Positions 38,386-49,081 of a DNA stretch of 64,000 bases are shown piece after piece (the stretch's first letter is position 1; every line of letters begins with the position of its first letter). The DNA lies in NCBI GenBank assembly GCA_022827225.1, contig JAJDTJ010000128.1, positions 1 to 64,000 on the forward strand, written 5' to 3'. The DNA comes from Candidatus Poribacteria bacterium (GTDB lineage: Bacteria; Poribacteria; WGA-4E; WGA-3G). The notes below the pieces were generated by a model that made no database searches, was not told where the DNA came from, and saw only the letters and a list, made by a program, of their open reading frames with translations. A program made the translations under genes and the position numbers.

Positions 38386-40236
38386 GTGAAACGTATGAAC
38401 ACACAAAACTTACAACCCTACACACAATGGAATCTACCACCGGGTGCTCTGGCGCGCCTCGGCAAAGGCGCGATAACAGATATTCAGCATTCACCAGACG
38501 GAACCCGCCTCGCCGTTGCCACTTATATCGGCGTTTGGTTATATAATACACACACCTGCAGCGAAATCACACTCCTTAAACACGGACAAGATCAGGGGGC
38601 GACTTCGCTCACATTTTCGCACGATGGCGCGACCCTTGTAACCGGAAACTGGGATAACACCATTTCGCTATGGGATATCCAGACCGGACAGCGTCGCACC
38701 ACAATGAGGCTCGCGAATAATGAAGACGAGGTCTGGGCATTCGTCGTCACACCGGATGGTAACACACTTATCAGCGCGGGACTGGACGGGAAAATTCGGT
38801 TTTGGGATATTTACACGGGGCGTTTGCACTTTGAAATCGTCGGACACGCATATCCTATCACTACCTTGGCGTTATCGCCCGATGGCAAAGTCCTCGCGAG
38901 CGGCAGTAATGATTTCACCATCAAACTCTGGGATGCCCACACGGGGCAGCAGCTTTCCACCCTCACAGGACATACACATGGCGTTATGGCGTTGGCGTTC
39001 TCTCCTAACAGTATGAACTTCGTTAGCGGCAGTCGAGACCAAACGCTCTGTTTATGGGAGACCACTACTGCTAAAAAATTAGAAACTTTCGCCACGGATA
39101 TCGGTGTTGTGGGTAACTTGGCGTTTTCACCCGACGGGACGCTTCTCGCAAGTGGAAGTGGGGACCAGACCGTTCGACTCTGGAACGCGGATACAGGAAC
39201 CGAGCTGGCAACCCTCATAGGGCATAAGGATGCTATCTACGGTATCTCCTTTTCTCCAGATGGTAAGACCCTCGCCAGCGCGAGTGGTGATCATACCATT
39301 CGTTTTTGGGACCCAGCCAACGGCGTAGAGAAGACTATTATCGACGGACATATTGAATGGGTCAACGCTATAACATTCTCTCCTAACGGTAACCTTCTCG
39401 CCAGCGGCTGTGATGACGAAACGCTTCAGTTGTGGGATCTGTCCACCTACACTGAATCTCAAACTTTCAAGGGGCATGAATATCTGATTGATGATGTCGC
39501 TTTTTCACCGGATGGAACAATCCTTGCAAGCGCAAGTCAAGATGAGCGGATTTTCTTGTGGCATGTAAACACCGGCACGGAGACAGCGATATTGGATCAT
39601 ACGGATATGGTTACCGCATTGGCGTTTGCAACGAACGGCACCACACTCGCCAGCGGTGGCTACGATAACACTGTCCGATTATGGGATATTGATACTCAAA
39701 ACCAATTAGCGGTTTTAACTGGACACACTGAGGAAGTTAAGGCGGTCACATTTTCACCAGATGGGAGAACCCTCGCCAGTGGCAGCGAAGATAAGACAAT
39801 TCGGTTATGGAATGCTGCTACAGGTCATTATCTCGCCGTCCTTGCGGGACATACGGAGGCTGTTAAGGCGGTCGCTTTTTCACCGGATGGGAGCATCCTT
39901 GCCAGTGTGAGTTCGGACAATACCATACGATTTTGGGATATGAACAGTTGTCAGCATATTGCTACACTTACAGGGCATACCGACACTGTTGAGGCAGTCG
40001 CCTTTTCACCGGATGGACGCACGCTTATAAGCAGCGGTGATGCCGAGGACAGTACGATACGTTTATGGGATCCTGTTACCCACCAACAGCGTGCAATTAT
40101 TAAGAACTATAAGGTTCGCACGCTGGCATTCAGTCCTGATGGCAGAGAATTTGCTAGCGGCAGCTCAGATGGTACCATCCTTATCTGGGACCTCGCCACC
40201 GTTGAGGCTACTTATAACAGCAACCTCTTTAACTGA
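38386..40236 (+). CDS. Cytoplasmic WD40 repeat protein (14 units)
   Basis: 616 residues with no signal peptide. I count 14 WD40 units, each ending in LWD, FWD, LWN or a close variant (VWLYNTHT, ISLWDIQTGQ ... ILIWDLATVE), which fits two seven-bladed propellers. Units share FSPDGKTLASGS and GHT/GHK turns. WD40 arrays act as scaffolds; no kinase, protease or STAND domain is fused to it here. The GTG at 38386 has no clear ribosome site; ATG 38395 is an alternative. It is divergent from the helicase gene. Confidence 0.88.
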   Translation: MKRMNTQNLQPYTQWNLPPGALARLGKGAITDIQHSPDGTRLAVATYIGVWLYNTHTCSEITLLKHGQDQGATSLTFSHDGATLVTGNWDNTISLWDIQTGQRRTTMRLANNEDEVWAFVVTPDGNTLISAGLDGKIRFWDIYTGRLHFEIVGHAYPITTLALSPDGKVLASGSNDFTIKLWDAHTGQQLSTLTGHTHGVMALAFSPNSMNFVSGSRDQTLCLWETTTAKKLETFATDIGVVGNLAFSPDGTLLASGSGDQTVRLWNADTGTELATLIGHKDAIYGISFSPDGKTLASASGDHTIRFWDPANGVEKTIIDGHIEWVNAITFSPNGNLLASGCDDETLQLWDLSTYTESQTFKGHEYLIDDVAFSPDGTILASASQDERIFLWHVNTGTETAILDHTDMVTALAFATNGTTLASGGYDNTVRLWDIDTQNQLAVLTGHTEEVKAVTFSPDGRTLASGSEDKTIRLWNAATGHYLAVLAGHTEAVKAVAFSPDGSILASVSSDNTIRFWDMNSCQHIATLTGHTDTVEAVAFSPDGRTLISSGDAEDSTIRLWDPVTHQQRAIIKNYKVRTLAFSPDGREFASGSSDGTILIWDLATVEATYNSNLFN

Positions 40237-40260
40237 TAACTGACGACTGATAACGACATA

Positions 40261-41061
40261 TCACGGCTTGGTGTCCGTGTTAACAGGCGGCTCATCGTTG
40301 TTAAGAAACCGCTCAATGGTGTTAATCGTCGCTGGACTTGTACGGAAATCGGCGACCCACGGTTCGCGGAAATATGCCTGCTTTTCACGGGGTAAGGCGG
40401 AAAGCACTTCGGGTGGAACCCGGAGCCGGTGCCAATGTGTTGCCAGATGCGCATAGGCGTTTAGCACTGCCACTCGTGGGGTTTCGCGTTGCCAGACAGG
40501 CCCCGCATGACACAGGTTTTCCGTGAAGAAGATTGCACTCCCTGCCGGGCACTCATAGGTCATCAGGAACGGACTCCGTTTCCCATCCTCTAACGACATG
40601 TGATCCGGATGCATTGGAAAATTAGACTTATGGCTGCCCGCGATGAAGTGTGTCGCACCGTCATTCTTACTAATATCCGTCAGTTCAAAGACGACACGCA
40701 CCATCCCGGCATGAATCCGTCCGTTATTAACGCGATATCCAAAGATCGGATCGCCTTGTTGCGGACCGCCGCCGTGAAGTCCACCGTGCTCCTGTCCTTT
40801 TCTACGCCAGACAGAGAAACTGTTCTCTAACCGGACATCGGGACCAATAATTTGGTGTAATACCTCCAACACCTTCGGATGGTCAATCAAGACGCTTGCA
40901 GGACCGCCCGGCACAGCGCGGTGTTCCGGTGGCAAGGATTCAGGGTTATGGTGTATTCTCTCAATCTGTTCAACGATTGCGCCCACTTCGTCCTGTTCAA
41001 GGATCGCCGGACGCACGAGGAAACCGGTCAAGTCAAATCGAAATTTTTCTTCATCTGTCAT
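40261..41061 (-). CDS. PhyH-family protein with an HxG metal site
   Basis: 266 residues, PhyH family by VFELTDISKNDGATHFIAGS, the distal histidine in NLCHAGPVW, and an arginine in TPRVAVLNAY. Where the other PhyH proteins have HxD, this one has LHGGG (His96-Gly97-Gly98), so the carboxylate ligand is missing. Known Fe/2-oxoglutarate halogenases such as SyrB2 and WelO5 replace this Asp with Ala or Gly to make room for a halide. A subfamily of bacterial PhyH proteins with LHGGG exists as I recall, and its chemistry is not settled. AAGGAG precedes the ATG. Confidence 0.8.
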   Translation of the reverse strand: MTDEEKFRFDLTGFLVRPAILEQDEVGAIVEQIERIHHNPESLPPEHRAVPGGPASVLIDHPKVLEVLHQIIGPDVRLENSFSVWRRKGQEHGGLHGGGPQQGDPIFGYRVNNGRIHAGMVRVVFELTDISKNDGATHFIAGSHKSNFPMHPDHMSLEDGKRSPFLMTYECPAGSAIFFTENLCHAGPVWQRETPRVAVLNAYAHLATHWHRLRVPPEVLSALPREKQAYFREPWVADFRTSPATINTIERFLNNDEPPVNTDTKP

Positions 41062-41166
41062 CGGTTAATCTCCTTCCTTAACTCTATTGAGATAGTGAAT
41101 TACAATATGTGTCCCTTTACTCTGTGGGGTTTCTTTTTGAAAGGGTTCCGAAATTTTAGAATAAAT

Positions 41167-41682
41167 CTAACCTTTCAAGACTAAGGCGAGATTTTTTGCT
41201 TGTCCACATTTACTTCTCTTAATTGCTATGTTTTGACTAAGGAAACGAATTTTGGCACGTTCAAGTTTGTAGCGTTGCGACTTATCTATGCCTCTACCAT
41301 AAAACAGGACGGGAATGCATGTGATTTTGAGTGCTTTTAGTGCTTCTATCGCAGGCTCTGATAATTTCCTGAATACCTCCACGACAAAGTCAGCTGCACC
41401 TTGCAACTGGTCGGCTACTCCCGAGGTTTTGAAGGTACCACTCTTGAGTTCTATGAGAACAACAGATAAACTGTTTTGGGTGTCGCCCGCACAGAAGAGA
41501 ACATAGTCACACCGTTTCGTGTTTATTTTCTGTTGTTCAAATTCACATTCAAGGTTTACAATAGCGCTATCGGATGGAACATCAGTGAGGTGTACACGAC
41601 ATCCATCCCCACTACAAGAGTTGCTCAGGCATTCTTGATTGACTTGCTCCTTGATTTCTGCAAGAAGCTCCTTTAATCCCAC
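41167..41682 (-). CDS. Predicted PD-(D/E)XK nuclease, partner of the adjacent ATPase
   Basis: 171 residues. The sequence RCDYVLF (Asp59) followed by VVLIELKSG (Glu78-x-Lys80) and a QLQGA helix (Gln92/Gln94) is the layout of PD-(D/E)XK nucleases. The N-terminal region carries a cysteine cluster (CLSNSCSGDGC) that may bind metal. The start overlaps the upstream ATPase gene by 10 nt, so the two are translated together. No transmembrane segment. An ATPase coupled to a nuclease is the common plan of phage-defence pairs such as Gabija, Septu and PARIS, but this pair was not matched to one of them. Confidence 0.65.
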   Translation of the reverse strand: MGLKELLAEIKEQVNQECLSNSCSGDGCRVHLTDVPSDSAIVNLECEFEQQKINTKRCDYVLFCAGDTQNSLSVVLIELKSGTFKTSGVADQLQGAADFVVEVFRKLSEPAIEALKALKITCIPVLFYGRGIDKSQRYKLERAKIRFLSQNIAIKRSKCGQAKNLALVLKG

Positions 41683-43178
41683 TCCTTGCCCTCCCTGTTG
41701 ACTTCTTCGAGTAGATCTTGGAGGTTAACAGAACTGTCATAAAGTTTATCAGCCACATCTTCGTAATCTTTTGGTTCTATGCCTTCAGTGGGGTCAAATG
41801 GAATCTGTTTCACTATCCCATCTGTTTGGAACCACCATGTGCCTACTTCTTCTGGTAACAACCAATGTACTTGTGCCATCTTTTTCACTTTCTGGACACC
41901 TTTTCGCTTGAGTTCCCCTATCCGAATCAGGTTCGCTATTTCTTTAAGGAGCCAATCACTGTGGGTTGTTACAACGACACGCACGCCAGCGCGGACTAAG
42001 CCAGCAAGAGTTAGTGCTATATCAGTTTGTGCCCCGGGGTGCAAATGCGCCTCCGGTTCCTCAATGATGAGTGTATCGTTGAAGTGGATACCACTTCGGA
42101 GAAACAGAACTAAAGGAGCAAGTTCAGATACCATTGCGGAGACGCGAGTGAGTCGAACCTCATCTTCTATTTGTTTTGGATGATAAAGGAATTCCGGGTA
42201 TCCTCCGGGGACAGGTTTCATGAGAATTTGTCCTGCAAGTACATCTGATTCCAAGGTGTCAGCTAGGTAAGTTATTCTTTCGTCAGGTTCGGTAGTTTCA
42301 CTATGGAGTATGAGTTTTTGCATGAAGTCTGCGATCACGCCTGAAAAGGTTGGAACCGCTAAAGGGGTCAAACCCGCGCGGGTTGCCCCGCCAACAAGGG
42401 AACTCGCAATAACCCGGTGACTTTGCATGATACCACTCCGAGCGGCAGGCAAATAGTACCTTTCTCGTTGTGCTACGTTAAGTCCAGGGAAAATTTCAGG
42501 GCAAAGCACTAAGAGTTCTTCAAGGTCAAGACTTTCTGCTGCCAACCACTTATTCTCGGTGAGAAGTATCATGTCTTCGTTGAGATACCCGTCTCCAATC
42601 GCCTCCGATTTGTCAGTCTTTATATTAAAGTTCCAGAGAGCTTGACTTTCTTCATAGACTTTCAACGCAACTTTCATCTCGTCAGTTTGACTGTCCGTTT
42701 TTTGAATTATCTCGGACACTGAACCAATATCAAAGCAACGTCCAAGTTCAACTTCTAAAGCGCGCCCAGAAAAGATTGAATCCTTAAAATTGGACATTGC
42801 TAATTTACGAATTTCCTGTGGCAGATCAGAGAATGTGAAAGGTCTGTTACTCGCTGCTAGCTTGGAAACTATATGCTGAGCTTCCTCTTCGGAGGAGAAA
42901 AAGGCAGCAGATAAACCCTTTTGAGAACCATGGTCAGTTTTTGAAAGACTTCTAAAGATCGCTGGCAGAGGTATTCGTGAAAAACCGTCAAAAATACCGT
43001 GTAACGCATAGATAAGCGTAGAAAAATAAGTTTTCCCAGTGTTACTCGGACCTACGAACACTGTCAATGGACGGAGGTCAATTGTCGCTTCTGCTATCGG
43101 ACCGAAGTTCTTGACAGCAATTTCGACATTCGGGTACTTTGGCACCTCTGAGGTTTCAGGCTTTTTTGTTTCACTCAT
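41673..43178 (-). CDS. AAA/OLD-like ATPase
   Basis: 501 residues. ABC-type ATPase of the AAA_15/AAA_21 group. Walker A FVGPSNTGKTYF lies at about residues 42-53; the long middle region is helical; Walker B is TLIIEEPEAHLHPGAQ; the H-loop is VVTTHSDWLLKEI. The ATPase site therefore looks intact. It overlaps the PD-(D/E)XK gene downstream by 10 nt and the DUF1611 gene upstream by 8 nt, so all three form one operon. Likely a nucleotide-driven sensor controlling the nuclease. Confidence 0.85.
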   Translation of the reverse strand: MSETKKPETSEVPKYPNVEIAVKNFGPIAEATIDLRPLTVFVGPSNTGKTYFSTLIYALHGIFDGFSRIPLPAIFRSLSKTDHGSQKGLSAAFFSSEEEAQHIVSKLAASNRPFTFSDLPQEIRKLAMSNFKDSIFSGRALEVELGRCFDIGSVSEIIQKTDSQTDEMKVALKVYEESQALWNFNIKTDKSEAIGDGYLNEDMILLTENKWLAAESLDLEELLVLCPEIFPGLNVAQRERYYLPAARSGIMQSHRVIASSLVGGATRAGLTPLAVPTFSGVIADFMQKLILHSETTEPDERITYLADTLESDVLAGQILMKPVPGGYPEFLYHPKQIEDEVRLTRVSAMVSELAPLVLFLRSGIHFNDTLIIEEPEAHLHPGAQTDIALTLAGLVRAGVRVVVTTHSDWLLKEIANLIRIGELKRKGVQKVKKMAQVHWLLPEEVGTWWFQTDGIVKQIPFDPTEGIEPKDYEDVADKLYDSSVNLQDLLEEVNREGKEWD

Positions 43179-44250
43179 TGGAGTCTCTCCCTATTTTTTC
43201 GTGTATCTTTTGCACAGCATCAACCAGTTTATCTGCGCCGAACCGTACGACATCCGTTGCTGGCAGCCCCGTTTCCACCTCTGCTGCTTTTATCGCTTCA
43301 TGTGCCTCATTTTCAGAGAGATCGAAGCAATTCAACGCTAATCCAATCACTTTCGCAGGTTTTATCGGTGCTGCTAACGTCTCATAGTGTGCGATCATCT
43401 CAGTTAACGACGGCAACGGCACTGTATACCGCGCAACCGTGTCCCGCGAGGGTTGATGACAGAAGATCATCGCATCGGGTAGGCTGCCGTGCAGCAGGCT
43501 TAACGTTACGCCTGAATAACCCGGATGCACTAACGAACCTTGTCCTTCAACGATAAGCAGTTCGTGATTTTTTGCACCATTAAGCACGATCTGCTCTGCT
43601 GCACCGGCAGTAAAATCGGAGACGACAGCGTCAATCGCAATGCCCCACCCCCAGACCATAATCCCGTTCTGTCCGGTTGGACAAAATTCGGCATTCACGC
43701 CACGTTCCCGTGCGGCGCGCGTTACCTCTATCCCAGAGAGCATCTTCCCGACACGGCAATCGGAACCGACTGTCAGGATAACCGTGGCATCGACATCGGC
43801 GGCTTTGCACGTCGCGACAGGTAAATCATCAGGCGGTTTCCGGGCATCCCATAGAACCACATTGTGTGCCGCTGCGAGTTCGGACAATTCCGAATCTTCG
43901 CCCAGGAATCGGTGGAGTCCGCTCATAACGTGTAAACCGTTGTGTATTGCCTCGCGAAGGATTGCGCGCCAAGGATGTGGCAATTCGCCGCCGGGTGGCG
44001 CAATGCCGATAGCAAGCATCGTCGGATTGAACCGCATCGCTTCAGCGAGGTCCCGGACAACTGGAATTCCCTCCCCGATCTCAATGACTTCGCTAACATC
44101 TCGACCCGCCTTCGTGCTATCAATGACAGCAACGACGTTATCCGGGAGGTAACGAACTAACACCGTGGCGGTTTTCGATTCAAGGACACCGAATGAACCT
44201 TCGGCAAGGATCGCTATTCTGTGTGATTTCGGTTGTAACTGCTGTTCCAT
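43171..44250 (-). CDS. DUF1611 family protein (DgcN-like)
   Basis: 359 residues. The N-terminal Rossmann-like domain (RIAILAEGSFGVLESKTA) and a P-loop-like region (ILTVGSDCRVGKMLSGIEV) with FCPTGQNGIMVWGWGIAIDAV and VEGQGSLVHPGYSGVTLSLLHG match DUF1611. Family members were recently linked to D-glutamate metabolism (DgcN), often paired with an enolase-like DgcA; no such gene is next to it here. Being the first gene of an operon with an ATPase and nuclease is unexpected and may be only co-transcription. Start ATG 44250 with a weak ribosome site and a promoter at 44289-44317. Confidence 0.85.
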   Translation of the reverse strand: MEQQLQPKSHRIAILAEGSFGVLESKTATVLVRYLPDNVVAVIDSTKAGRDVSEVIEIGEGIPVVRDLAEAMRFNPTMLAIGIAPPGGELPHPWRAILREAIHNGLHVMSGLHRFLGEDSELSELAAAHNVVLWDARKPPDDLPVATCKAADVDATVILTVGSDCRVGKMLSGIEVTRAARERGVNAEFCPTGQNGIMVWGWGIAIDAVVSDFTAGAAEQIVLNGAKNHELLIVEGQGSLVHPGYSGVTLSLLHGSLPDAMIFCHQPSRDTVARYTVPLPSLTEMIAHYETLAAPIKPAKVIGLALNCFDLSENEAHEAIKAAEVETGLPATDVVRFGADKLVDAVQKIHEKIGRDSNE

Positions 44251-44288
44251 TTTTTCTGCGTCTTTTCAGTCAGGATAAATATATCTGT

Positions 44289-44317
44289 AGATTACCACAA
44301 ATCTCAATCAATTTCAA
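44289..44317 (-). promoter_or_regulatory. Promoter for the DUF1611-ATPase-nuclease operon
   Basis: On the - strand, TTGAAA (44312-44317) and TAATCT (44289-44294) with a 17-nt spacer, about 40 nt upstream of the DUF1611 start. The next gene's promoter lies back-to-back with it. Confidence 0.5.
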
Positions 44318-44363
44318 GTTTTAAGAAGATTGACCCGAGGCTATTTAGTTTTCGGTCTTTGTG

Positions 44364-44393
44364 TTGACAAACACCCTTATCTTATAGTATTAT
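44364..44393 (+). promoter_or_regulatory. Promoter of the secreted jelly-roll-like gene
   Basis: TTGACA at 44364-44369 and TATTAT at 44388-44393 with an 18-nt spacer, in an AT-rich divergent region. It gives a leader of about 100 nt to the ATG at 44502. Confidence 0.55.
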
Positions 44394-44501
44394 TGTTACG
44401 ATAAACGCAGTGAAGAACGATTATGTTGTAAACGACTCAAACGCACAATGTCCAACTAATTTCAGTTGAAACAACTTTTCAGAAATATAAGGAGGTAGAA
44501 A

Positions 44502-45191
44502 ATGAAGAACGTTTTTCACCTTATGTTCTGCGCTGTTCTTGTCGTTCTGTTTGTTTCGCCTATTAATCTTGTATTTGCACGTGCATTCAACAACGATTTT
44601 GAAACGGGCGATCTCACAGATTGGGAGAAAACAGGAACAGCTTTTGATTTTCAGCCGACTTGGGGCGATAACCCAACAGCTCGAAACCGTGGACAGCCTT
44701 CTGAACATCAAGGCGATTGGTGGCTCGGACTGGCTGAGAAATACCAGGGGCCCGTTAAAGGCAAGGCACTCGGACAGAATCCCGGCGACCTCGCGGATGG
44801 CGTAGATGCCCCGCAAGGTACATTGACTTCAATGAAGTTCACAATTATCGGGAGCACAATGAATTTCCTTATTGGAGGCGGCAATCGCGCTTGGGGCACT
44901 GCTGAACCCTGCTGTGTGAACCTTGTCATCGATGAAAAGGTTGAACGCACAATGACCGGGAATAATACCGAAACCATGGCCCGACAGGAATGGGATGTGT
45001 CCGACCTCCACGGTAAACTCGCGCAGCTTGTGGTTATTGATAATAGCAGCGGCGGTTGGGGGCATCCCAACTTTGACGATGTCCATCAAGCTGACAGAAA
45101 CGGCAATAACATACCTTGGTCACAGGTTGCTGCTGTTGACGCTCGCGGTAAACTGGCTGTCACCTGGGCACAAATGAAAAAGTACTACTAA
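44502..45191 (+). CDS. Secreted protein with jelly-roll-like domain
   Basis: 229 residues with a signal peptide ending near VFARA. The mature part starts DFETGDLTDWEKTG and includes QGDWWLGLAEKY, GTLTSMKFTIIGSTMNFLIGG and VIDNSSGGWGHPNFDDV. This order resembles the C-terminal beta-sandwich of glycoside hydrolase family 32 and related carbohydrate-binding domains. No catalytic domain is fused. AAGGAGG precedes the ATG. The gene is flanked by a promoter and a perfect intrinsic terminator, so it is a single-gene unit. Confidence 0.75.
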   Translation: MKNVFHLMFCAVLVVLFVSPINLVFARAFNNDFETGDLTDWEKTGTAFDFQPTWGDNPTARNRGQPSEHQGDWWLGLAEKYQGPVKGKALGQNPGDLADGVDAPQGTLTSMKFTIIGSTMNFLIGGGNRAWGTAEPCCVNLVIDEKVERTMTGNNTETMARQEWDVSDLHGKLAQLVVIDNSSGGWGHPNFDDVHQADRNGNNIPWSQVAAVDARGKLAVTWAQMKKYY

Positions 45192-45231
45192 TCCGGCAAC
45201 ACACAACATAATCATTCTTCCATCCCGCTAT

Positions 45232-45261
45232 AAAAAAAGATACCAGATGGTATCTTTTTTT
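45232..45261 (+). terminator. Strong intrinsic terminator
   Basis: A perfect 13-pair stem, AAAAAAAGATACC (45232-45244) with GGTATCTTTTTTT (45249-45261) and loop AGAT, whose 3' arm ends in a T tract. It lies 40 nt after the secreted protein stop and can act in both directions because the 5' arm is A-rich. Confidence 0.9.
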
Positions 45262-45330
45262 ATGGATTTTACGTAGCACAGGTTTCAAAATCCGAACTTC
45301 TGATGGCTGATGGCTGACGACTGACAACCA

Positions 45331-46209
45331 TTACAGAAATTGCCGGAGATATCTACCACCGAGTGCGAAACCGTCTAACCCTGGCGCGCCTCGGTCCTCG
45401 TTTTCGACACACAGCACATAGTCGTAACCAGATTCCTGTAGCGCACCAATGATGGTTCCCCAATTCAGTTGCCCGCGTCCGGGGACACGGTATTGCCACC
45501 ACCAGTTTCCTATAATCCCTTGACGGAACTTCATGTGCGGACTGATTTCGCAATCTTTTACATCCGCATAATACCATTTGCCGTTGAACATACGGATAGC
45601 GTCCTCAGCCGGTAAAATACCCATCCATAACCAGTGCGATGGATCGCAAGAGAGTCCGAGTGCGTTTGACGGAATTGCCTCGAGGATCCGTTCCCACATT
45701 TCGGGGTTACAGGCGATATTGCCCATCCGAACGGCGCAATCCAGTGCCATCTGCACGCCTCTCTCTTCGGCGAAACGGACAACCGGTGTCCACATCTCCT
45801 TGAATCGTCCGACAAGTTCAACCGATCGGTCGCCCGGGTTTCCAGGTTCCGAAGAGAATTGTCCATAAAAGTGCCAACTGACAGGACTCCCGGCATACGT
45901 CACGACGACTGGCGCGTCGAGGATGTGTGCTGCTTCAATCGCCTGCATTAATGTCTCGCGCGCCTTCTCTCGTGTTCCCGGATCGTCGTCAAGAAGGTTA
46001 CAGTGTGATGTTAAAGCAGCGAGATAGACCCCGTGCGTTTCCAGAATTTCCTTGACCGCCTCGCCACCAGATTGTATAATGACACTCGGTTCAAAGGCAC
46101 CGGTGGCATTAGGACGGATTGCGTCAAACCCGTTCGCCTTTGCCCACGCTGCACAGTCAGCGAGGCTCCAACCGCCGTCGCCCGCGCTTGTACTGAAACT
46201 TAAATCCAT
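45331..46209 (-). CDS. Sugar phosphate isomerase/epimerase (xylose-isomerase-like TIM barrel)
   Basis: About 292 residues. The pattern DLSFSTSAGDGGWSLADCAA, NGFDAIRPN, APVVVTYAGSP, LGLSCDPSHWLWMGI, YYADVKDCEI and VLCVENEDRG places it in the AP-endonuclease-2/xylose-isomerase-like superfamily, with metal-binding Glu/Asp/His in the usual strand-end positions. It probably isomerises or epimerises a sugar or sugar acid; the substrate is unknown. ATG 46209 with GAGAG upstream is preferred to a longer frame starting at 46254, which would overlap the divergent gene. Confidence 0.83.
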   Translation of the reverse strand: MDLSFSTSAGDGGWSLADCAAWAKANGFDAIRPNATGAFEPSVIIQSGGEAVKEILETHGVYLAALTSHCNLLDDDPGTREKARETLMQAIEAAHILDAPVVVTYAGSPVSWHFYGQFSSEPGNPGDRSVELVGRFKEMWTPVVRFAEERGVQMALDCAVRMGNIACNPEMWERILEAIPSNALGLSCDPSHWLWMGILPAEDAIRMFNGKWYYADVKDCEISPHMKFRQGIIGNWWWQYRVPGRGQLNWGTIIGALQESGYDYVLCVENEDRGAPGLDGFALGGRYLRQFL

Positions 46210-46248
46210 AATTTTCTCTCTTTTTACAATATTGAGGACTTTTAACGT

Positions 46249-46935
46249 ATGCAAATTCTATGTCATGAAAACGTCACCGAAAAACTATATACGCTCTACA
46301 ACCAACTCCTTGCGCAACACGGAGACCGTAAATGGTGGCCCGCGGATACACCATTTGAAGTCGCACTCGGCGCCATTTTAACACAAGCGACATCGTGGCG
46401 CAATGTCGAAAAAGCGATGGACAATCTCAGAAACGCCGGTGCGTTTACACCCGAACAGATCGCCTCCATCAGCCAAGCTGCATTGGAACGATTGATCCGA
46501 CCGTCGCGTTATTTCCGCATGAAGGCAAAGAAAGTCCGCGCCTTTGTAGAATATATTGAGAAGCGTCCGATGCACGTGATGTTTGCGCAGGATGTCGCCG
46601 AATTGCGTGAAGAACTGCTCTCTATCTACGGTGTCGGCCCCGAAACAGCGGATACCATTATCCTTTACGCTGCCGGTAAACCGAGTTTTGTTGTCGATAG
46701 TTATACCTATAGACTCTTTTCACGATTAGGATGGGTTGAAGGGAAGTATAACTATGCGAAACTTCGCGCCCTATTTATGGACAACCTCCCGCACGATGCG
46801 GAATTGTTCAATGAATACCACGCCTTGATCGTCCGGCACGGCGCAAGGGTCTGTCTAAAGAAAACGCCAATATGCCAAGAGTGTCGTCTACATGCATCGT
46901 GTGCCTATTACAATGCGTCTGAGCAGGAATCTTAG
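46249..46935 (+). CDS. Endonuclease III-related DNA glycosylase (MagIII-like)
   Basis: 228 residues. HhH-GPD fold: LGAILTQATSWRNVEKA, then the hairpin LLSIYGVGPETADTI and the catalytic Asp150 in FVVDSYTYR. The C-terminal [4Fe-4S] loop is CLKKTPICQECRLHASC. The lysine that gives Nth its lyase activity is Glu in GPETAD, as in the 3-methyladenine glycosylase MagIII (COG2231 group). So it is probably a monofunctional glycosylase that removes damaged bases without cutting the backbone. Start ATG 46249 with GAGG upstream; it is divergent from the isomerase gene. Confidence 0.85.
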   Translation: MQILCHENVTEKLYTLYNQLLAQHGDRKWWPADTPFEVALGAILTQATSWRNVEKAMDNLRNAGAFTPEQIASISQAALERLIRPSRYFRMKAKKVRAFVEYIEKRPMHVMFAQDVAELREELLSIYGVGPETADTIILYAAGKPSFVVDSYTYRLFSRLGWVEGKYNYAKLRALFMDNLPHDAELFNEYHALIVRHGARVCLKKTPICQECRLHASCAYYNASEQES

Positions 46936-46993
46936 AGATACTGAAATAGATGGTTCACGGATACAGAAATGTTGAAGACTGTAGAGGGTCGGT

Positions 46994-49021
<2,028 letters not shown>

Positions 49022-49081
49022 TTATCCAGTTTTAGAAAGATTTTAAGCAACCTGGACCGGTCGCGAATCAATCTACTTGCG

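Noticed and set aside
43640-44152. 170-codon frame on the + strand
   Set aside because: Antisense shadow of the DUF1611 gene.
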